19,630 nucleotides of DNA, from contig JAQBQL010000136.1 of NCBI GenBank assembly GCA_028287035.1, positions 1-19,630 of the forward strand, read 5' to 3'. Numbering within the stretch: the stretch's first letter is position 1; every line of letters starts with the position of its first letter. The notes below the pieces were generated by a model. That model saw nothing but the letters and a program-made list of their open reading frames with translations, did no database searches and had not been told where the DNA came from. Positions 6,587-15,342 of the stretch are shown here, in pieces. A program made the translations under genes and the position numbers. Origin of the DNA: Labilithrix sp. GTDB taxonomy: Bacteria; Myxococcota; Polyangia; Polyangiales; Polyangiaceae.

Positions 6587-6880
6587 GGCGGGCCGCCGGA
6601 GCACGGCTCGGGCCAACCCCGCATCATTCCTTTCAGGTGAGGATCTTCGGCAGATCGTGACCCCTCGCGGGCACCGGTTAGCTCCGCCTGGAGGACGGAT
6701 GCACCACCAGACGCCGCGCGTCGACCGCGCTGCGTCACCCGCTGACCTGGCGCAGCAGAGTGCGTCGCGCACGTTCGATGTTCACGTCCGCACACCTCTC
6801 ACCAAACTGCAAGCGCGTGTTCCGTTCGGGGCGATGAGTCCGGATCTGCGTGGCATCGTCGCGGGTCAGAGGTGCCCACG
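6587..6880. other. Divergent intergenic region between phosphatase and secreted hydrolase
   Basis: This is the longest gene-free stretch (294 bp), between divergently transcribed exported-protein genes, so it should hold both promoters. I see no TANNNT element at leaderless distance on either side. A small inverted repeat GATCT-TCGGC-AGATC lies at 6642-6656. A GGAGG followed by ATG at 6690-6701 leads into a frame that becomes a shadow of the hydrolase gene. No RNA gene or repeat is recognisable. Confidence 0.6.
6866..6873 (+). promoter_or_regulatory. Shine-Dalgarno-like site of the secreted hydrolase
   Basis: CAGAGGTG ends 7 nt before the ATG at 6881. It favours that start over the in-frame GTG at 6872, which overlaps the site itself. 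Confidence 0.45.
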
Positions 6881-7666
6881 ATGTCGATCTCGCTCCGTTC
6901 CACGATCGGTCTCTGCGTGCTCGCCGGCTCGCTGTTCGCCGCAGCGCCGGCGAACGCCGACAATTACGTGGTGTACGTGCACGGTCGGTCCCAGACCGAA
7001 TGGGACGCGGGCGCCGTCTACCCGATTCCCGGTTTCACGCCGGCATTCGTCGAATACAACTCGACCACCGCGACGCTCGCCCAGGCCAACGTCGCGGTCC
7101 GCACGCAGCTAGGTCAGTACTGCAGCGGCGCGAACGCCTGCATCGTCGTCGCCTACAGCAACGGCGGCCTGCAGCTCGGGTACACGCAGGCGTACTACCC
7201 CGAGGTGCTCGAGAACGCGCTCTACATCGAGGCCGGTGGCTCTGCGGCGGGCGGCACCGAGCTGCTCAATGGCTTCACCAGCACGGCCGGCCAGGTGCTC
7301 GGCGCCACGTATCCGAGCGGGGTCGACGCGACGCTCTCCGTGTCCGGCGCGCGCAACGCGTACAACCACAATCTCTCGGCGGGCGTCGTCACCTATCACC
7401 TCGGCGGTAATACGGATTGGCGTAATGGCCTCTGGTACGTCACCGCAGCGCTGCTGCCGGGCGACGACGACGGCGTCGTTCCCTTCGCCTCGGCGTTCGG
7501 CTGCGCCTCTTCCGGCAAGCAGACCACGTCATGTGCAAAGTACACGGGCCATCAGCTCGAGACCGGCGCCGGCGCGAGCGGCGCCAAGAACCGCTGTGCG
7601 GGCGCGGTCTGCGGCTCGGTCGATCACTTCGGAATGGATGACCGCGCCGCGTACTGGGCCTACTGA
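6881..7666 (+). CDS. Secreted alpha/beta-hydrolase (lipase/esterase-like)
   Basis: This 261-aa exported protein has a Sec signal peptide (MSISLRSTIGLCVLAGSLFAA) with probable cleavage after ANA at 24-26. The mature part opens with YVVYVHGRS, the strand and oxyanion-hole HG of the alpha/beta-hydrolase fold. The nucleophile elbow is VVAYSNGG with Ser93 (AYSNG instead of GxSxG). The acid is probably one of Asp195-197 in PGDDDGVVP, and the base His249 in SVDHFG. Six cysteines (81, 87, 208, 218, 239, 244) suggest three disulfides, as expected outside the cytoplasm. The substrate is unknown; ester or lipid hydrolysis is the family expectation. The stop codon overlaps the next start as TGATG, so the two proteins are probably translationally coupled. 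Confidence 0.8.
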   Translation: MSISLRSTIGLCVLAGSLFAAAPANADNYVVYVHGRSQTEWDAGAVYPIPGFTPAFVEYNSTTATLAQANVAVRTQLGQYCSGANACIVVAYSNGGLQLGYTQAYYPEVLENALYIEAGGSAAGGTELLNGFTSTAGQVLGATYPSGVDATLSVSGARNAYNHNLSAGVVTYHLGGNTDWRNGLWYVTAALLPGDDDGVVPFASAFGCASSGKQTTSCAKYTGHQLETGAGASGAKNRCAGAVCGSVDHFGMDDRAAYWAY

Positions 7667-8883
7667 TGCAGCGCCCCCTCGCGCTCGGGCTCGTCGCGGT
7701 GGGGGCCGCCGTCGTGTTGCTGCTCGGGTCCGGTTCGCGCGGGGGCGGACACGACGACGCGGATGCCGGTGCGCCCGCGAGCGGAGAAGGTCGCCAGGCG
7801 ACGAGCACGGCCGGGAACGCCGCCGCGACCGCCGCCGCACAGCCGGCCCCCGCCGAGCCGCAGGCGCCTCCCGATGACCCGCGCTTCGCGCAGCGCGCCG
7901 AGCGCGTCTCCCAGGCGCTGGCGCTCCTCCGCTACGCGCCGGGCTCGCAGCCCCTCCGCAAGGACATGACGGACGTGTTGCAGCCGAACCGGCGGCACGA
8001 GACCCCTCACCCGCTGTCCTTCGCGAACGGCGGCGCGGCGGGCACTCCGCAGAAGCCGGAGGACCTGTCCTACGAGCTCACCGGGAACGTCTACACCGTG
8101 CTCCCCGGCGCGAGCCTCGACGCGACGCTGGAGGTGTTCCGGACCTCGGCCAGCGGCGCACGCGAGCGCGTCGCGGTCGACGTCTCCGACCTCGGGGTGC
8201 GCCTCGTCGAGGCCGGCGGCGATCGTCAGGTGAACGCGCCGCTCGCCATGAACGACGACGGCAATCACGTCTACTCGCTGCACCTGGCGCCCTCTTCGAT
8301 CGGCGAGCTCGCCGGCCGCCGCGGTCTCGCGCGGCTCGACGTCGGGTTCGTCGCCGCCGAAGGGGACCGGCGGCCCGCTCGCGCATCGCTCGACTTCCGG
8401 CTCGCCGGCTCGGTGCCCGCCACGTTCACGGGCGTCTCGGAGGAGCGGCTCACGGGCGAGGGCCTCGAGATCTCGGTGGACCTCGAGGTCACCGAGCCTG
8501 GTCGCTACTTCGTACAGGGCCTTCTCTTCGACGCGCGTCACGAGCCCATCGGGCTCGCGGTGGCGAGGCCGACGCTCGCGGCGGGTCACGCGAAGGTGGC
8601 GCTCCTCTACTTCGGGCTCCTCTTCCGGGAGGCGAACGCGAGCGGCCCTTACGTGTTCGAGACGCTCACCGGTCAGCGCATGCCCGCCGACAACGAGCCG
8701 GATCGCGCCGACCTGGCGCCCTGGACCGGCTCGTACCGGACGAAGGCCTACGCGCTCACCGACTTCTCCGATCAGGAGTACGAGTCCGCCGCGAAGGACG
8801 CGAAGCTGCAGGCGCTCAGCGATCTTGCTGCGGCCGGCGGAAAGAGCTCGGCGCACCTGACGGCGCCGCCGACACGTCGCTGA
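7666..8883 (+). CDS. Membrane-anchored protein with Ala/Pro linker, coupled to the hydrolase
   Basis: This 405-aa protein has no confident family. Residues 5-22 are one hydrophobic helix (LALGLVAVGAAVVLLLGS), either an uncleaved anchor or a signal. About 45 residues of Gly/Ala/Pro-rich linker follow, then an extracytoplasmic region. That region contains two beta-rich parts: about 120-245 (LTGNVYTVLPGASLDATLEVFR onward) and about 250-365 (FTGVSEERLTGEGLEISVDLEVTEPGRYFVQGLLFDA onward). The second resembles the C-terminal part of myxobacterial proteins annotated as choice-of-anchor X, but I cannot confirm this. An anchor plus Ala/Pro linker downstream of a secreted lipase is also the layout of lipase-specific foldases, yet the foldase RxxFDY motif is absent. 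The start overlaps the hydrolase stop by one base. The 3' end overlaps the convergent DUF1275 gene by 68 bp. Confidence 0.75.
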   Translation: MQRPLALGLVAVGAAVVLLLGSGSRGGGHDDADAGAPASGEGRQATSTAGNAAATAAAQPAPAEPQAPPDDPRFAQRAERVSQALALLRYAPGSQPLRKDMTDVLQPNRRHETPHPLSFANGGAAGTPQKPEDLSYELTGNVYTVLPGASLDATLEVFRTSASGARERVAVDVSDLGVRLVEAGGDRQVNAPLAMNDDGNHVYSLHLAPSSIGELAGRRGLARLDVGFVAAEGDRRPARASLDFRLAGSVPATFTGVSEERLTGEGLEISVDLEVTEPGRYFVQGLLFDARHEPIGLAVARPTLAAGHAKVALLYFGLLFREANASGPYVFETLTGQRMPADNEPDRADLAPWTGSYRTKAYALTDFSDQEYESAAKDAKLQALSDLAAAGGKSSAHLTAPPTRR

Positions 8884-9643
8884 GCCGGGCCGCGGCGCGC
8901 GCGAACGCCCGCTCCGGCGCGAGGGTGAGCAGCAGCGAGGTGAGCAGCGTACCGGCCGCGACCGCGAAGAGGCCGAACTGGAGGCGGTGACCCAGCTCGG
9001 CAGCGACGAACGCGCCGCCCCCGAAGGTCGCGAGCATGCTGGCGCGGAGCGCGGCCCACCGCAGCTCGGCCCCGTGGCCCTTGCCGGTGCCGAGGAGACC
9101 GCGCACGACGTTGCCGGCGAGGTCGGTCGCCGGACCCGAGAAGTGGGTCGTGCGCACCTGGTTGCCCGTCACCCCGGCGACGCTCGCGTTCAGCATCCCC
9201 ATGGCGCCGGCGAGCACCGCGAGCAGGAGGAACGTGCGGCTACTGACCCGCGACTCGCCGAACGCCCCGAAGAGCCCAAGGCTACCCACGAAGGAGATGG
9301 CGAGGAGCACCGCCGCCGAGGCGGCGATCGGCGCCGCGAAGGCGACGCGCGGGCGTGAACCGAGGGTCTCCCGGACGAGCGCCGCGAGCATCGCTCCGCC
9401 GATGAAGGAGGCCACGATGAAGAGGAGGGCGAAGCCGAGCTCCTTGTCGAGCGCGACCTGCGTGACGTTGCCGGTCACGTGCGTCACGACGGTGTCGCAC
9501 GCGAGCACCGCGCCCGCGTTGACGATGCCGGCCGAGAGGGTGAAGCCGATCCAGCTCGCGACGTAGCGCGGCTCGAAGATCCGGTCCTCGAAGGAGAGCG
9601 CCCTCGTCGCAGCGGCCTTCTCGCCGAGCTTCGTGGATTCCAT
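8816..9643 (-). CDS. DUF1275 (YoaK-type) integral membrane protein
   Basis: This 275-aa protein has about six membrane helices. The family hallmark is clear: SAGIVNAGAVLACDTVVTHVTGNVTQVAL (around residues 36-64) followed by a second, degenerate half with MLNASVAGVTGNQVRTTHFSGPATDLA. The family is uncharacterised, though a transporter role is often suggested. I chose the ATG at 9643; the frame runs up to a GTG at 9742, but that extension is Arg/Ala/Gly-rich and overlaps a hairpin downstream of the response regulator gene. No strong ribosome binding site is visible. The soluble C-terminal tail (LSDVSAAPSGAPSSFRRPQQDR) is encoded by the 68 bp shared with the convergent gene. It lies 126 bp downstream of the response regulator on the same strand. 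Confidence 0.85.
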   Translation of the reverse strand: MESTKLGEKAAATRALSFEDRIFEPRYVASWIGFTLSAGIVNAGAVLACDTVVTHVTGNVTQVALDKELGFALLFIVASFIGGAMLAALVRETLGSRPRVAFAAPIAASAAVLLAISFVGSLGLFGAFGESRVSSRTFLLLAVLAGAMGMLNASVAGVTGNQVRTTHFSGPATDLAGNVVRGLLGTGKGHGAELRWAALRASMLATFGGGAFVAAELGHRLQFGLFAVAAGTLLTSLLLTLAPERAFARAAARLSDVSAAPSGAPSSFRRPQQDR

Positions 9644-9724
9644 TGCCGCGCCTGCAGCAAGGGCGGGACCAGCCCGTATTCGCGCAGATCCGCGGGGAAC
9701 CCCGGCGCGACGGGCGACATCGGC

Positions 9725-9759
9725 GTCGGATCCCTCCGACACAGTCGGTCGCGGCCGAC
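9725..9759 (-). terminator. Two adjacent hairpins after the response regulator gene
   Basis: The arms GTCGG/CCGAC (9744-9748 and 9755-9759) start 11 nt past the stop. The arms GTCGGA/TCCGAC (9725-9730 and 9735-9740, 4-nt loop) follow directly. No T-run is present on the minus strand, so this is a weak or Rho-assisted terminator candidate, or an mRNA 3'-end structure. Confidence 0.35.
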
Positions 9760-9769
9760 AGCGCGGGGC

Positions 9770-11223
<1,454 letters not shown>

Positions 11224-11224
<1 letters not shown>

Positions 11225-12687
11225 CAGCTTGCCTCCATGTCGACCGGGATCTCGAGACGAAACGTCGTGGCCTTTTCCTCGCGCGCCAGCACGAGGTCGC
11301 CACCGTGGGCGCGGGCCACCTCGCGAGCGAGCGACAGACCGAGGCCGATGCCGGCCGGGCGACCGTCGACCTGCCCCGCGTTGAACGGCTGGAAGATGCG
11401 GCTGGCGACGGCGTCGGTCACGCCGGGGCCATCGTCGACGACGTCGATCCGCACGAGGCGTGCGCCGCCCTGCCCGCTCGTCATGGCGAGCACGACGCGC
11501 ACCGTGCCGCCTCGCGGGGAGACCGAAGCGGCATTCCGCACGAGGTTCGCGACCGCGCGCTCGACGAGCGCGGAGTCGAGGCGCAGCGACGGAGGCCGGG
11601 CGCGGCGGTCGATGGTGATGGACACCCCGCGTTCGCTGGCGGTGTCGCGCTCGGCCTCCACCGCCGCCTCGACCACCTTCTCGAGATCGCACGCCGCCTC
11701 GCGCTGCACGGGGAGACCGGTGCTCACGCGTGACATGTCGAGGAGCGCTTCGACGATGCGCACCTCCTGCTCGCAGGCCCGGCTCGCGAGCGTGAGGACG
11801 CGCCCCTGCCGCGGCGTGAGCTCGCCCACCGTGCCGTCGCCGAGGAGCGCCAGCGCCTCGCGGAGCCGGCCGAGCGGCGACCGTAGCTCGTGCGAGACGC
11901 TCGCGAGGAAGGCCTGCTTCAAGCGATCGACGCCGAGCAGCTTCTCGCGGGTTCGCTCGAGGTTTCGCCGCAGGTCCTCGATCTCGGGCGGCCCGTCGAC
12001 CACCGCGATGGGCGTGAAGTCGCCGTCTCCGAGGCGCGTCGCGTCCTCGCCGAGCCGCGCGATCGGACGCGTCACGCTGCGCGCGGTCAGGCGCGCGACG
12101 TAGGCGGCCACCGCGATCCCGAGCGCGGCAACGCAAAGCCCGGCCACGGTCGTCCGGTTCCCGATGAGCCGCGCCGACGCTTCCTTCGCCTCGATGTCGG
12201 CATGCAGCTCGTGGAGCCGCTCGATCCAGGTGTTCGTCATCTCCTCGTCGAGCTTCATGCGGCGCTCCTCGTTCGAGGGCTGCTCGAGGAAACCGCACGT
12301 GTCGCCGGCGAGCGCCTCGTCGGCGAGCGCCTGGTAGCGGAGCGCCGCATCCCGCAGACGCGGAGGCGCGATGGCGCCGCCACGCGCGAAGACGGACGCG
12401 AAGTTCGCTCGCGCGCTGCCGACGAGCTCGCGGGCGACGGTCTCGGCGCTGCCGCTGGTGCAGGCGATGCGGGCGTGGCGCAGCTCGACCTCGATGTTCC
12501 AGGCGGCGCGGTGCACGTCCTCCTCGGCGTCGATCGAGGAGAGGCGCTCGTCGGCGATGCCGGTCATGACCCCGAGCATGCGAAGGAGGCCCTGGAGCAT
12601 GACCACGAGGACCAGCAGCAGCAGCGCGACGAGCGCGCCGTGCGTGATGCCGAGCCTCTTCGGCAGCTGCAAGCGGGTCCACCACAC
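11224..12687 (-). CDS. Sensor histidine kinase, GlrK/QseE-like
   Basis: The protein has 487 aa. Membrane helix 1 is at about 14-37 and helix 2 at about 181-200. They enclose a helical periplasmic sensor of about 140 residues with two cysteines (76 and 131) that could form a disulfide. A HAMP-like linker (about 200-255) precedes the H-box ASVSHELRSPLGRLREAL with phosphoacceptor His266. The ATPase domain shows N-box NLVRNA (381-386), G1 DDGPG (418-422) and G2 GIGLGL (446-451). The LREALxLLGDGTVGELTPRQ stretch after the H-box resembles GlrK/QseE, matching the partner's GlrR-like tail. The start is GTG, with no Shine-Dalgarno sequence and TAGAGT 9 nt upstream. The enterobacterial qseG gene between kinase and regulator is missing here; the two genes overlap by one base. 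Confidence 0.93.
11232..11236 (-). promoter_or_regulatory. Shine-Dalgarno of the response regulator
   Basis: GGAGG on the minus strand, 7 nt before the ATG at 11224 and inside the last codons of the kinase gene. It supports the overlapping start. Confidence 0.7.
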
Positions 12688-12696
12688 GGAGCGGCT

Positions 12697-12702
12697 ACTC
12701 TA
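12697..12702 (-). promoter_or_regulatory. Candidate -10 element of the kinase-regulator operon
   Basis: TAGAGT on the minus strand, 9 nt before the GTG at 12687. It is the same hexamer as the one before the DUF4403-like gene. Confidence 0.35.
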
Positions 12703-12737
12703 GCGAGGGACGCGCGGCTTTTCGATGCCGCGTGCAC

Positions 12738-12755
12738 TGTCGGTGATCCCCGACA
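12738..12755. other. Inverted repeat in the kinase/carbonic anhydrase divergent region
   Basis: Arms TGTCGG (12738-12743) and CCGACA (12750-12755) flank a 6-nt spacer, roughly midway between the divergent starts. It could be an operator for either gene. The same GTCGG/CCGAC core occurs in the hairpins after the response regulator gene, but a GC-rich core like this may recur by chance. Confidence 0.3.
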
Positions 12756-12806
12756 CCTCGTCGGCGCACCGCGACGCGCGGCGCGACCGGCCGCGCTCGC
12801 AGGTAC

Positions 12807-13511
12807 GTGAAAGGTGGCGCGCGCCGGGCCGGCACGGTCCCCGCAGTGTCCCCCGACGTGCAAGCCCTCATCGACGGTGTGAAGCGATACGAGACCATCC
12901 AGCAGCCGCGCTACCAGCGGCGATTCGCGGCGCTCGCCGACGGACAGGAGCCGCTCGCGCTGATGCTCACGTGCGCGGACAGCCGCGTCGTGCCGAGCCT
13001 GATCGCGCTCTCGAACCCCGGCGAGCTCTTCGTCGTGCGGAACGTCGCGAACCTCGTCCCGCCCCACGGCAGCGACGACGCGAGCGTCTCCTCCTCGGTG
13101 TACTACGCGCTCGAGGCGCTCGACGTGCGCGACATCATCGTGTGCGGTCACTCCGGCTGCGGCGGGATCAAGGCGCTCCTCGATCCCGACGCGCCCCCGC
13201 ACGTGAAGCGCTGGCTCGGTCCCGGGCAGCCGGCCGTCGAGCGCTGGCGCGCGCAGGGGCCGCTCGACGCGAGCCTCCAGGACTTCGACCAGCTCTCGCA
13301 GATCTCGACGCTGGTCCAGCGCGAGCATCTCATGACGCACGATTTCGTCCGCTCCCGCGCCGAGAAGAACGAGCTGCGGCTCCACGCGTGGTGGTTCGAC
13401 ATCACGAGCGGCGGACGCCTGCTCGGGTACTCGGAACAGGAACGGCGCTTCGTCCCGGCCGGCGAGGCGATGGAGCAGGAGAGCCGGTCGACGACCACCG
13501 CCGCCGAGTGA
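12807..13511 (+). CDS. Beta-class carbonic anhydrase
   Basis: It interconverts CO2 and bicarbonate in the cytoplasm with a zinc cofactor. Counting from the GTG at 12807 (234 aa), the zinc ligands are Cys56 in CADSR, His115 and Cys118 in HSGCGG. The catalytic dyad is Asp58 and Arg60. The blocks PGELFVVRNVANLVPP and IIVCGHSGCGGIKALL are diagnostic. The C-terminal half contains the long helical insert typical of prokaryotic and plant-like beta enzymes. The start is uncertain: a second in-frame GTG at 12846 would give 221 aa and begins nearer the conserved SPDVQALIDGVKRY. Neither has a convincing ribosome binding site or -10-like hexamer. It is divergent from the sensor kinase gene and ends 5 bp from the convergent acyltransferase gene. 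Confidence 0.93.
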   Translation: MKGGARRAGTVPAVSPDVQALIDGVKRYETIQQPRYQRRFAALADGQEPLALMLTCADSRVVPSLIALSNPGELFVVRNVANLVPPHGSDDASVSSSVYYALEALDVRDIIVCGHSGCGGIKALLDPDAPPHVKRWLGPGQPAVERWRAQGPLDASLQDFDQLSQISTLVQREHLMTHDFVRSRAEKNELRLHAWWFDITSGGRLLGYSEQERRFVPAGEAMEQESRSTTTAAE

Positions 13512-13516
13512 GCGGC

Positions 13517-14389
13517 TCAGGCGCCGTCGTGCAGGGCCTGGACGGCTCGCTCGACCCTGGCCAGCGCCGCGCGTAGCAGCGCCTCTTCCGAGGCGTCGTG
13601 CGAGAGCTCGAAGAGGGCCTCGGGCGCGAGCGGCGCGCCGATCACGATGCGCAAGGTGGCGGGCCACACCGGCAGCAGCGCGACCGGGGACGCGGCGAAC
13701 GCATAGGCGAGGAGGAGCCGCCAGGGCCAGGCGAGCGGCACCAGGACGAGGATCGCCGCGGCGCCGAGCACGGCGAGCACGCTGAGGCCGTACCGCTTGA
13801 TGCCGCAGAGCCACGGCCAGACGAAGAGATACGTGAGCAGTCGCGAGCGGTGCAGAAACGGCGCGCCGTAGCCGCGGAACGCCATCGGCACGATCGGGCT
13901 GCCTGTCTTCCGGGCAATCCGAAGGAACCCGAGCCGGCCCGCGAAGTCGACGACGCCGGCGCGGGTCACGGGACGGAAGGCCTCGTGGTCGCCGCCCGGA
14001 AACACCACGATCGGGACCTCTTGTCGGAGGGCGCGCTCTGCCGCGTCGTACGTGGACGGGATGGCGCCGATCTGCGCGAACAGCCAGGGCAGCGGCCAGA
14101 CGCCGAACGCGAATGCATGCGCGAACCCGGCGAGCGGACGCGCCGCCCCGAACCGCTCTGCCCACAGCGCCGCGAACGAGCCGAACTCGCCGAGGCCCAC
14201 GCTGGTCGGGTGATTGGCAACGAGCAGATACCGGCCCCGCGCCGGCAGGTGCTCGGTCCCGGTGAGTGACGGCCGATGGAAGACGCGGAGCACCGGCAGC
14301 GCCCAGCGGGTCAGGAAACGCACCGCGAGCGGCGTGGCCTGACCGGGACGCTCGACGCGCGCTCCACGTCCCCAGGCCTGCCGGTCCAC
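13517..14389 (-). CDS. PlsC-like acyltransferase with altered HX4D motif
   Basis: This 290-aa protein resembles lysophospholipid/glycerolipid acyltransferases. Motif I is LLVANHPTSVGLGEFG, where His60 is kept but the Asp expected five residues later is Gly65. A nearby Glu68 might substitute. IVVFPGGDHEAFRPV (127-141) corresponds to the FPEG-type motif III, and PIVPMAFRGYG (165-175) to motif IV. Two hydrophobic stretches follow at about 182-196 and 203-245, suggesting membrane attachment. The FPGGDxExFRP form is shared with a subfamily often annotated as glycerol acyltransferases. Either the catalytic geometry differs or activity is lost. The GTG start follows the upstream lipoprotein gene by 12 bp, and TAGCCT lies 6 nt before it. 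Confidence 0.82.
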   Translation of the reverse strand: MDRQAWGRGARVERPGQATPLAVRFLTRWALPVLRVFHRPSLTGTEHLPARGRYLLVANHPTSVGLGEFGSFAALWAERFGAARPLAGFAHAFAFGVWPLPWLFAQIGAIPSTYDAAERALRQEVPIVVFPGGDHEAFRPVTRAGVVDFAGRLGFLRIARKTGSPIVPMAFRGYGAPFLHRSRLLTYLFVWPWLCGIKRYGLSVLAVLGAAAILVLVPLAWPWRLLLAYAFAASPVALLPVWPATLRIVIGAPLAPEALFELSHDASEEALLRAALARVERAVQALHDGA

Positions 14390-14395
14390 GGGTAG

Positions 14396-14401
14396 AGGCT
14401 A
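14396..14401 (-). promoter_or_regulatory. Candidate -10 element of the acyltransferase gene
   Basis: TAGCCT on the minus strand, directly after the stop codon of the metallo-hydrolase gene and 6 nt before the GTG at 14389. The same hexamer precedes both serine hydrolase genes. Confidence 0.4.
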
Positions 14402-15262
14402 TCAGAAGTAGTATTCGCGTTTGCGGAGGTCGACCTTGCTCTCGGGCTTGATGGCCGACGAGAGCTCGTCGAGCTTGGAGTCGCGGTAGTGATAGGGAAT
14501 CAGGACCTTGGGCCGGAAGGCATTCACGCACGCGGCGGCCTCGGCGGGCGCCATCGTGTACGGCAGGTTCATGCACACGAAGGCGACGTCGATGTTCTTG
14601 AGCGCCTTCATCTCGGGCGTGCACTCGGTATCGCCCGACACGTAGACGCGGGTCTTGCCGAAGGTGAGCACGTAGCCATTGCCGCGCCCCTTGTCGTGGA
14701 ACAGCTTACCCTTCTCGGGGCCGCGCGTCAGGTTGTACATGGGGACGGCCTCCACCTTGAAGAGGGTGAAGTCGTGGCTCTCGCCGTTCTTCAGCACCGT
14801 GCCCGCCGGCATCTGGTCGTTGACCGCCGGCGGGGCGATGACGACGGTGTCGTCCTTCTTCACCTTCGCGAGGCCCTTCGGGTCCATGTGGTCGCCGTGG
14901 ATGTCGGTGACGAGGACGTAGTCGGCCTTCGGCAGGCCGTCGTACGAGGCGCCCTCCTCGACGGGGTCGACGTAGATCGCCTTGCCCCCGATGCGGAAGA
15001 GCGTCGTGGCATGGTGGATGGGGGTGACCGTCAGGTCGCCCATCGTCGTCGGGAACGTGTCTGTCACGCGCGGCGCAGCGGCGGTCCCGGCCTCGCTCGG
15101 CGCGGACGCCGGCGCTGATGCCGAGGTGGCAGGAGAAGCGGACGGAGGTGCGGGCGCCGACGGGGATGGTCTCGCCTCGGTCTCCTGGGTCGGGCTCTTG
15201 CAAGCGACGAGCAGCGCGAGGACGGTGGGAATCGCGAGATGAGATGCCGTGCGCGTGGCCAT
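14402..15262 (-). CDS. Metallo-beta-lactamase-fold lipoprotein (UlaG-like group)
   Basis: This 286-aa lipoprotein has a signal peptide ending in LVAC (Cys21). A Pro/Ala/Ser linker runs to about residue 65, then a metallo-beta-lactamase fold. Metal-site motifs are LVTDIHGDHMD (Asp120, His122, Asp124, His125), FHDKGRGNGYVLTFG (His189), SGDTE (Asp211) and LIPYHYR (His258). The first His of the classic HxHxDH is Asp here. MNLPYTMAPAEAAACVNAFRPKVLIPYHY is typical of a broad UlaG-like group of exported hydrolases. Substrates could be lactones, phosphodiesters or amides; none is indicated. The ATG at 15262 starts the signal peptide, with no ribosome binding site visible. It is divergent from the serine hydrolase gene, with 80 bp between starts. 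Confidence 0.9.
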   Translation of the reverse strand: MATRTASHLAIPTVLALLVACKSPTQETEARPSPSAPAPPSASPATSASAPASAPSEAGTAAAPRVTDTFPTTMGDLTVTPIHHATTLFRIGGKAIYVDPVEEGASYDGLPKADYVLVTDIHGDHMDPKGLAKVKKDDTVVIAPPAVNDQMPAGTVLKNGESHDFTLFKVEAVPMYNLTRGPEKGKLFHDKGRGNGYVLTFGKTRVYVSGDTECTPEMKALKNIDVAFVCMNLPYTMAPAEAAACVNAFRPKVLIPYHYRDSKLDELSSAIKPESKVDLRKREYYF

Positions 15263-15270
15263 GCGGCGGA

Positions 15271-15342
15271 GCGTGCGCGCCGGGGGATCGGCTCACAAGC
15301 GAAAACGAGCCGCACGACAGCGCCCGTAGTAGCCTGCCGGGA
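15271..15342 (+). repeat. Upstream repeat, copy 1 (of duplicated promoter region)
   Basis: This 72-bp sequence before the first serine hydrolase gene matches 17389-17462 before the second. Shared blocks in order are GCGTGCGCGCCGG, ATCGGCTCACAAG, CCGCACGA and CGTAGTAGCCTGCCGG. It shows that the duplication included the promoter. Its left end is 8 bp from the divergent start codon. Confidence 0.85.
15330..15335 (+). promoter_or_regulatory. Candidate -10 element of serine hydrolase copy 1
   Basis: TAGCCT, 7 nt before the ATG at 15343, inside the most conserved block of the upstream repeat. No Shine-Dalgarno sequence intervenes. Confidence 0.45.

Noticed and set aside
6587..6880. Sigma54 promoter (GG-N10-GC) in the large divergent region
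   Set aside because: The closest candidate, around TGGCGCAGCAGAGTGC, has 11 nt between GG and GC and lacks the remaining consensus.
6690..7112. GGAGG followed by ATG at 6699 suggesting a small gene before the secreted hydrolase
   Set aside because: The frame runs into the hydrolase gene as an Arg/Ser-rich shadow and its first 40 codons show no recognisable pattern. The site may still be a chance SD match.
7666..8883. Lipase-specific foldase (Lif) identity for the anchored partner
   Set aside because: The architecture is similar, but the conserved RxxFDY segment and the helical repeats of foldases are not visible. The soluble part looks beta-rich.
11225..12685. N-terminal extension of the response regulator over the whole kinase gene (971-aa frame)
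   Set aside because: Residues before the receiver are Arg/Ala/Pro shadow sequence. The receiver starts normally at the ATG at 11224 with its own Shine-Dalgarno sequence.
12564..14624. 686-codon minus-strand frame spanning the acyltransferase, carbonic anhydrase and kinase start
   Set aside because: It is a chance open frame across three real genes and intergenic DNA, with no coherent domain.
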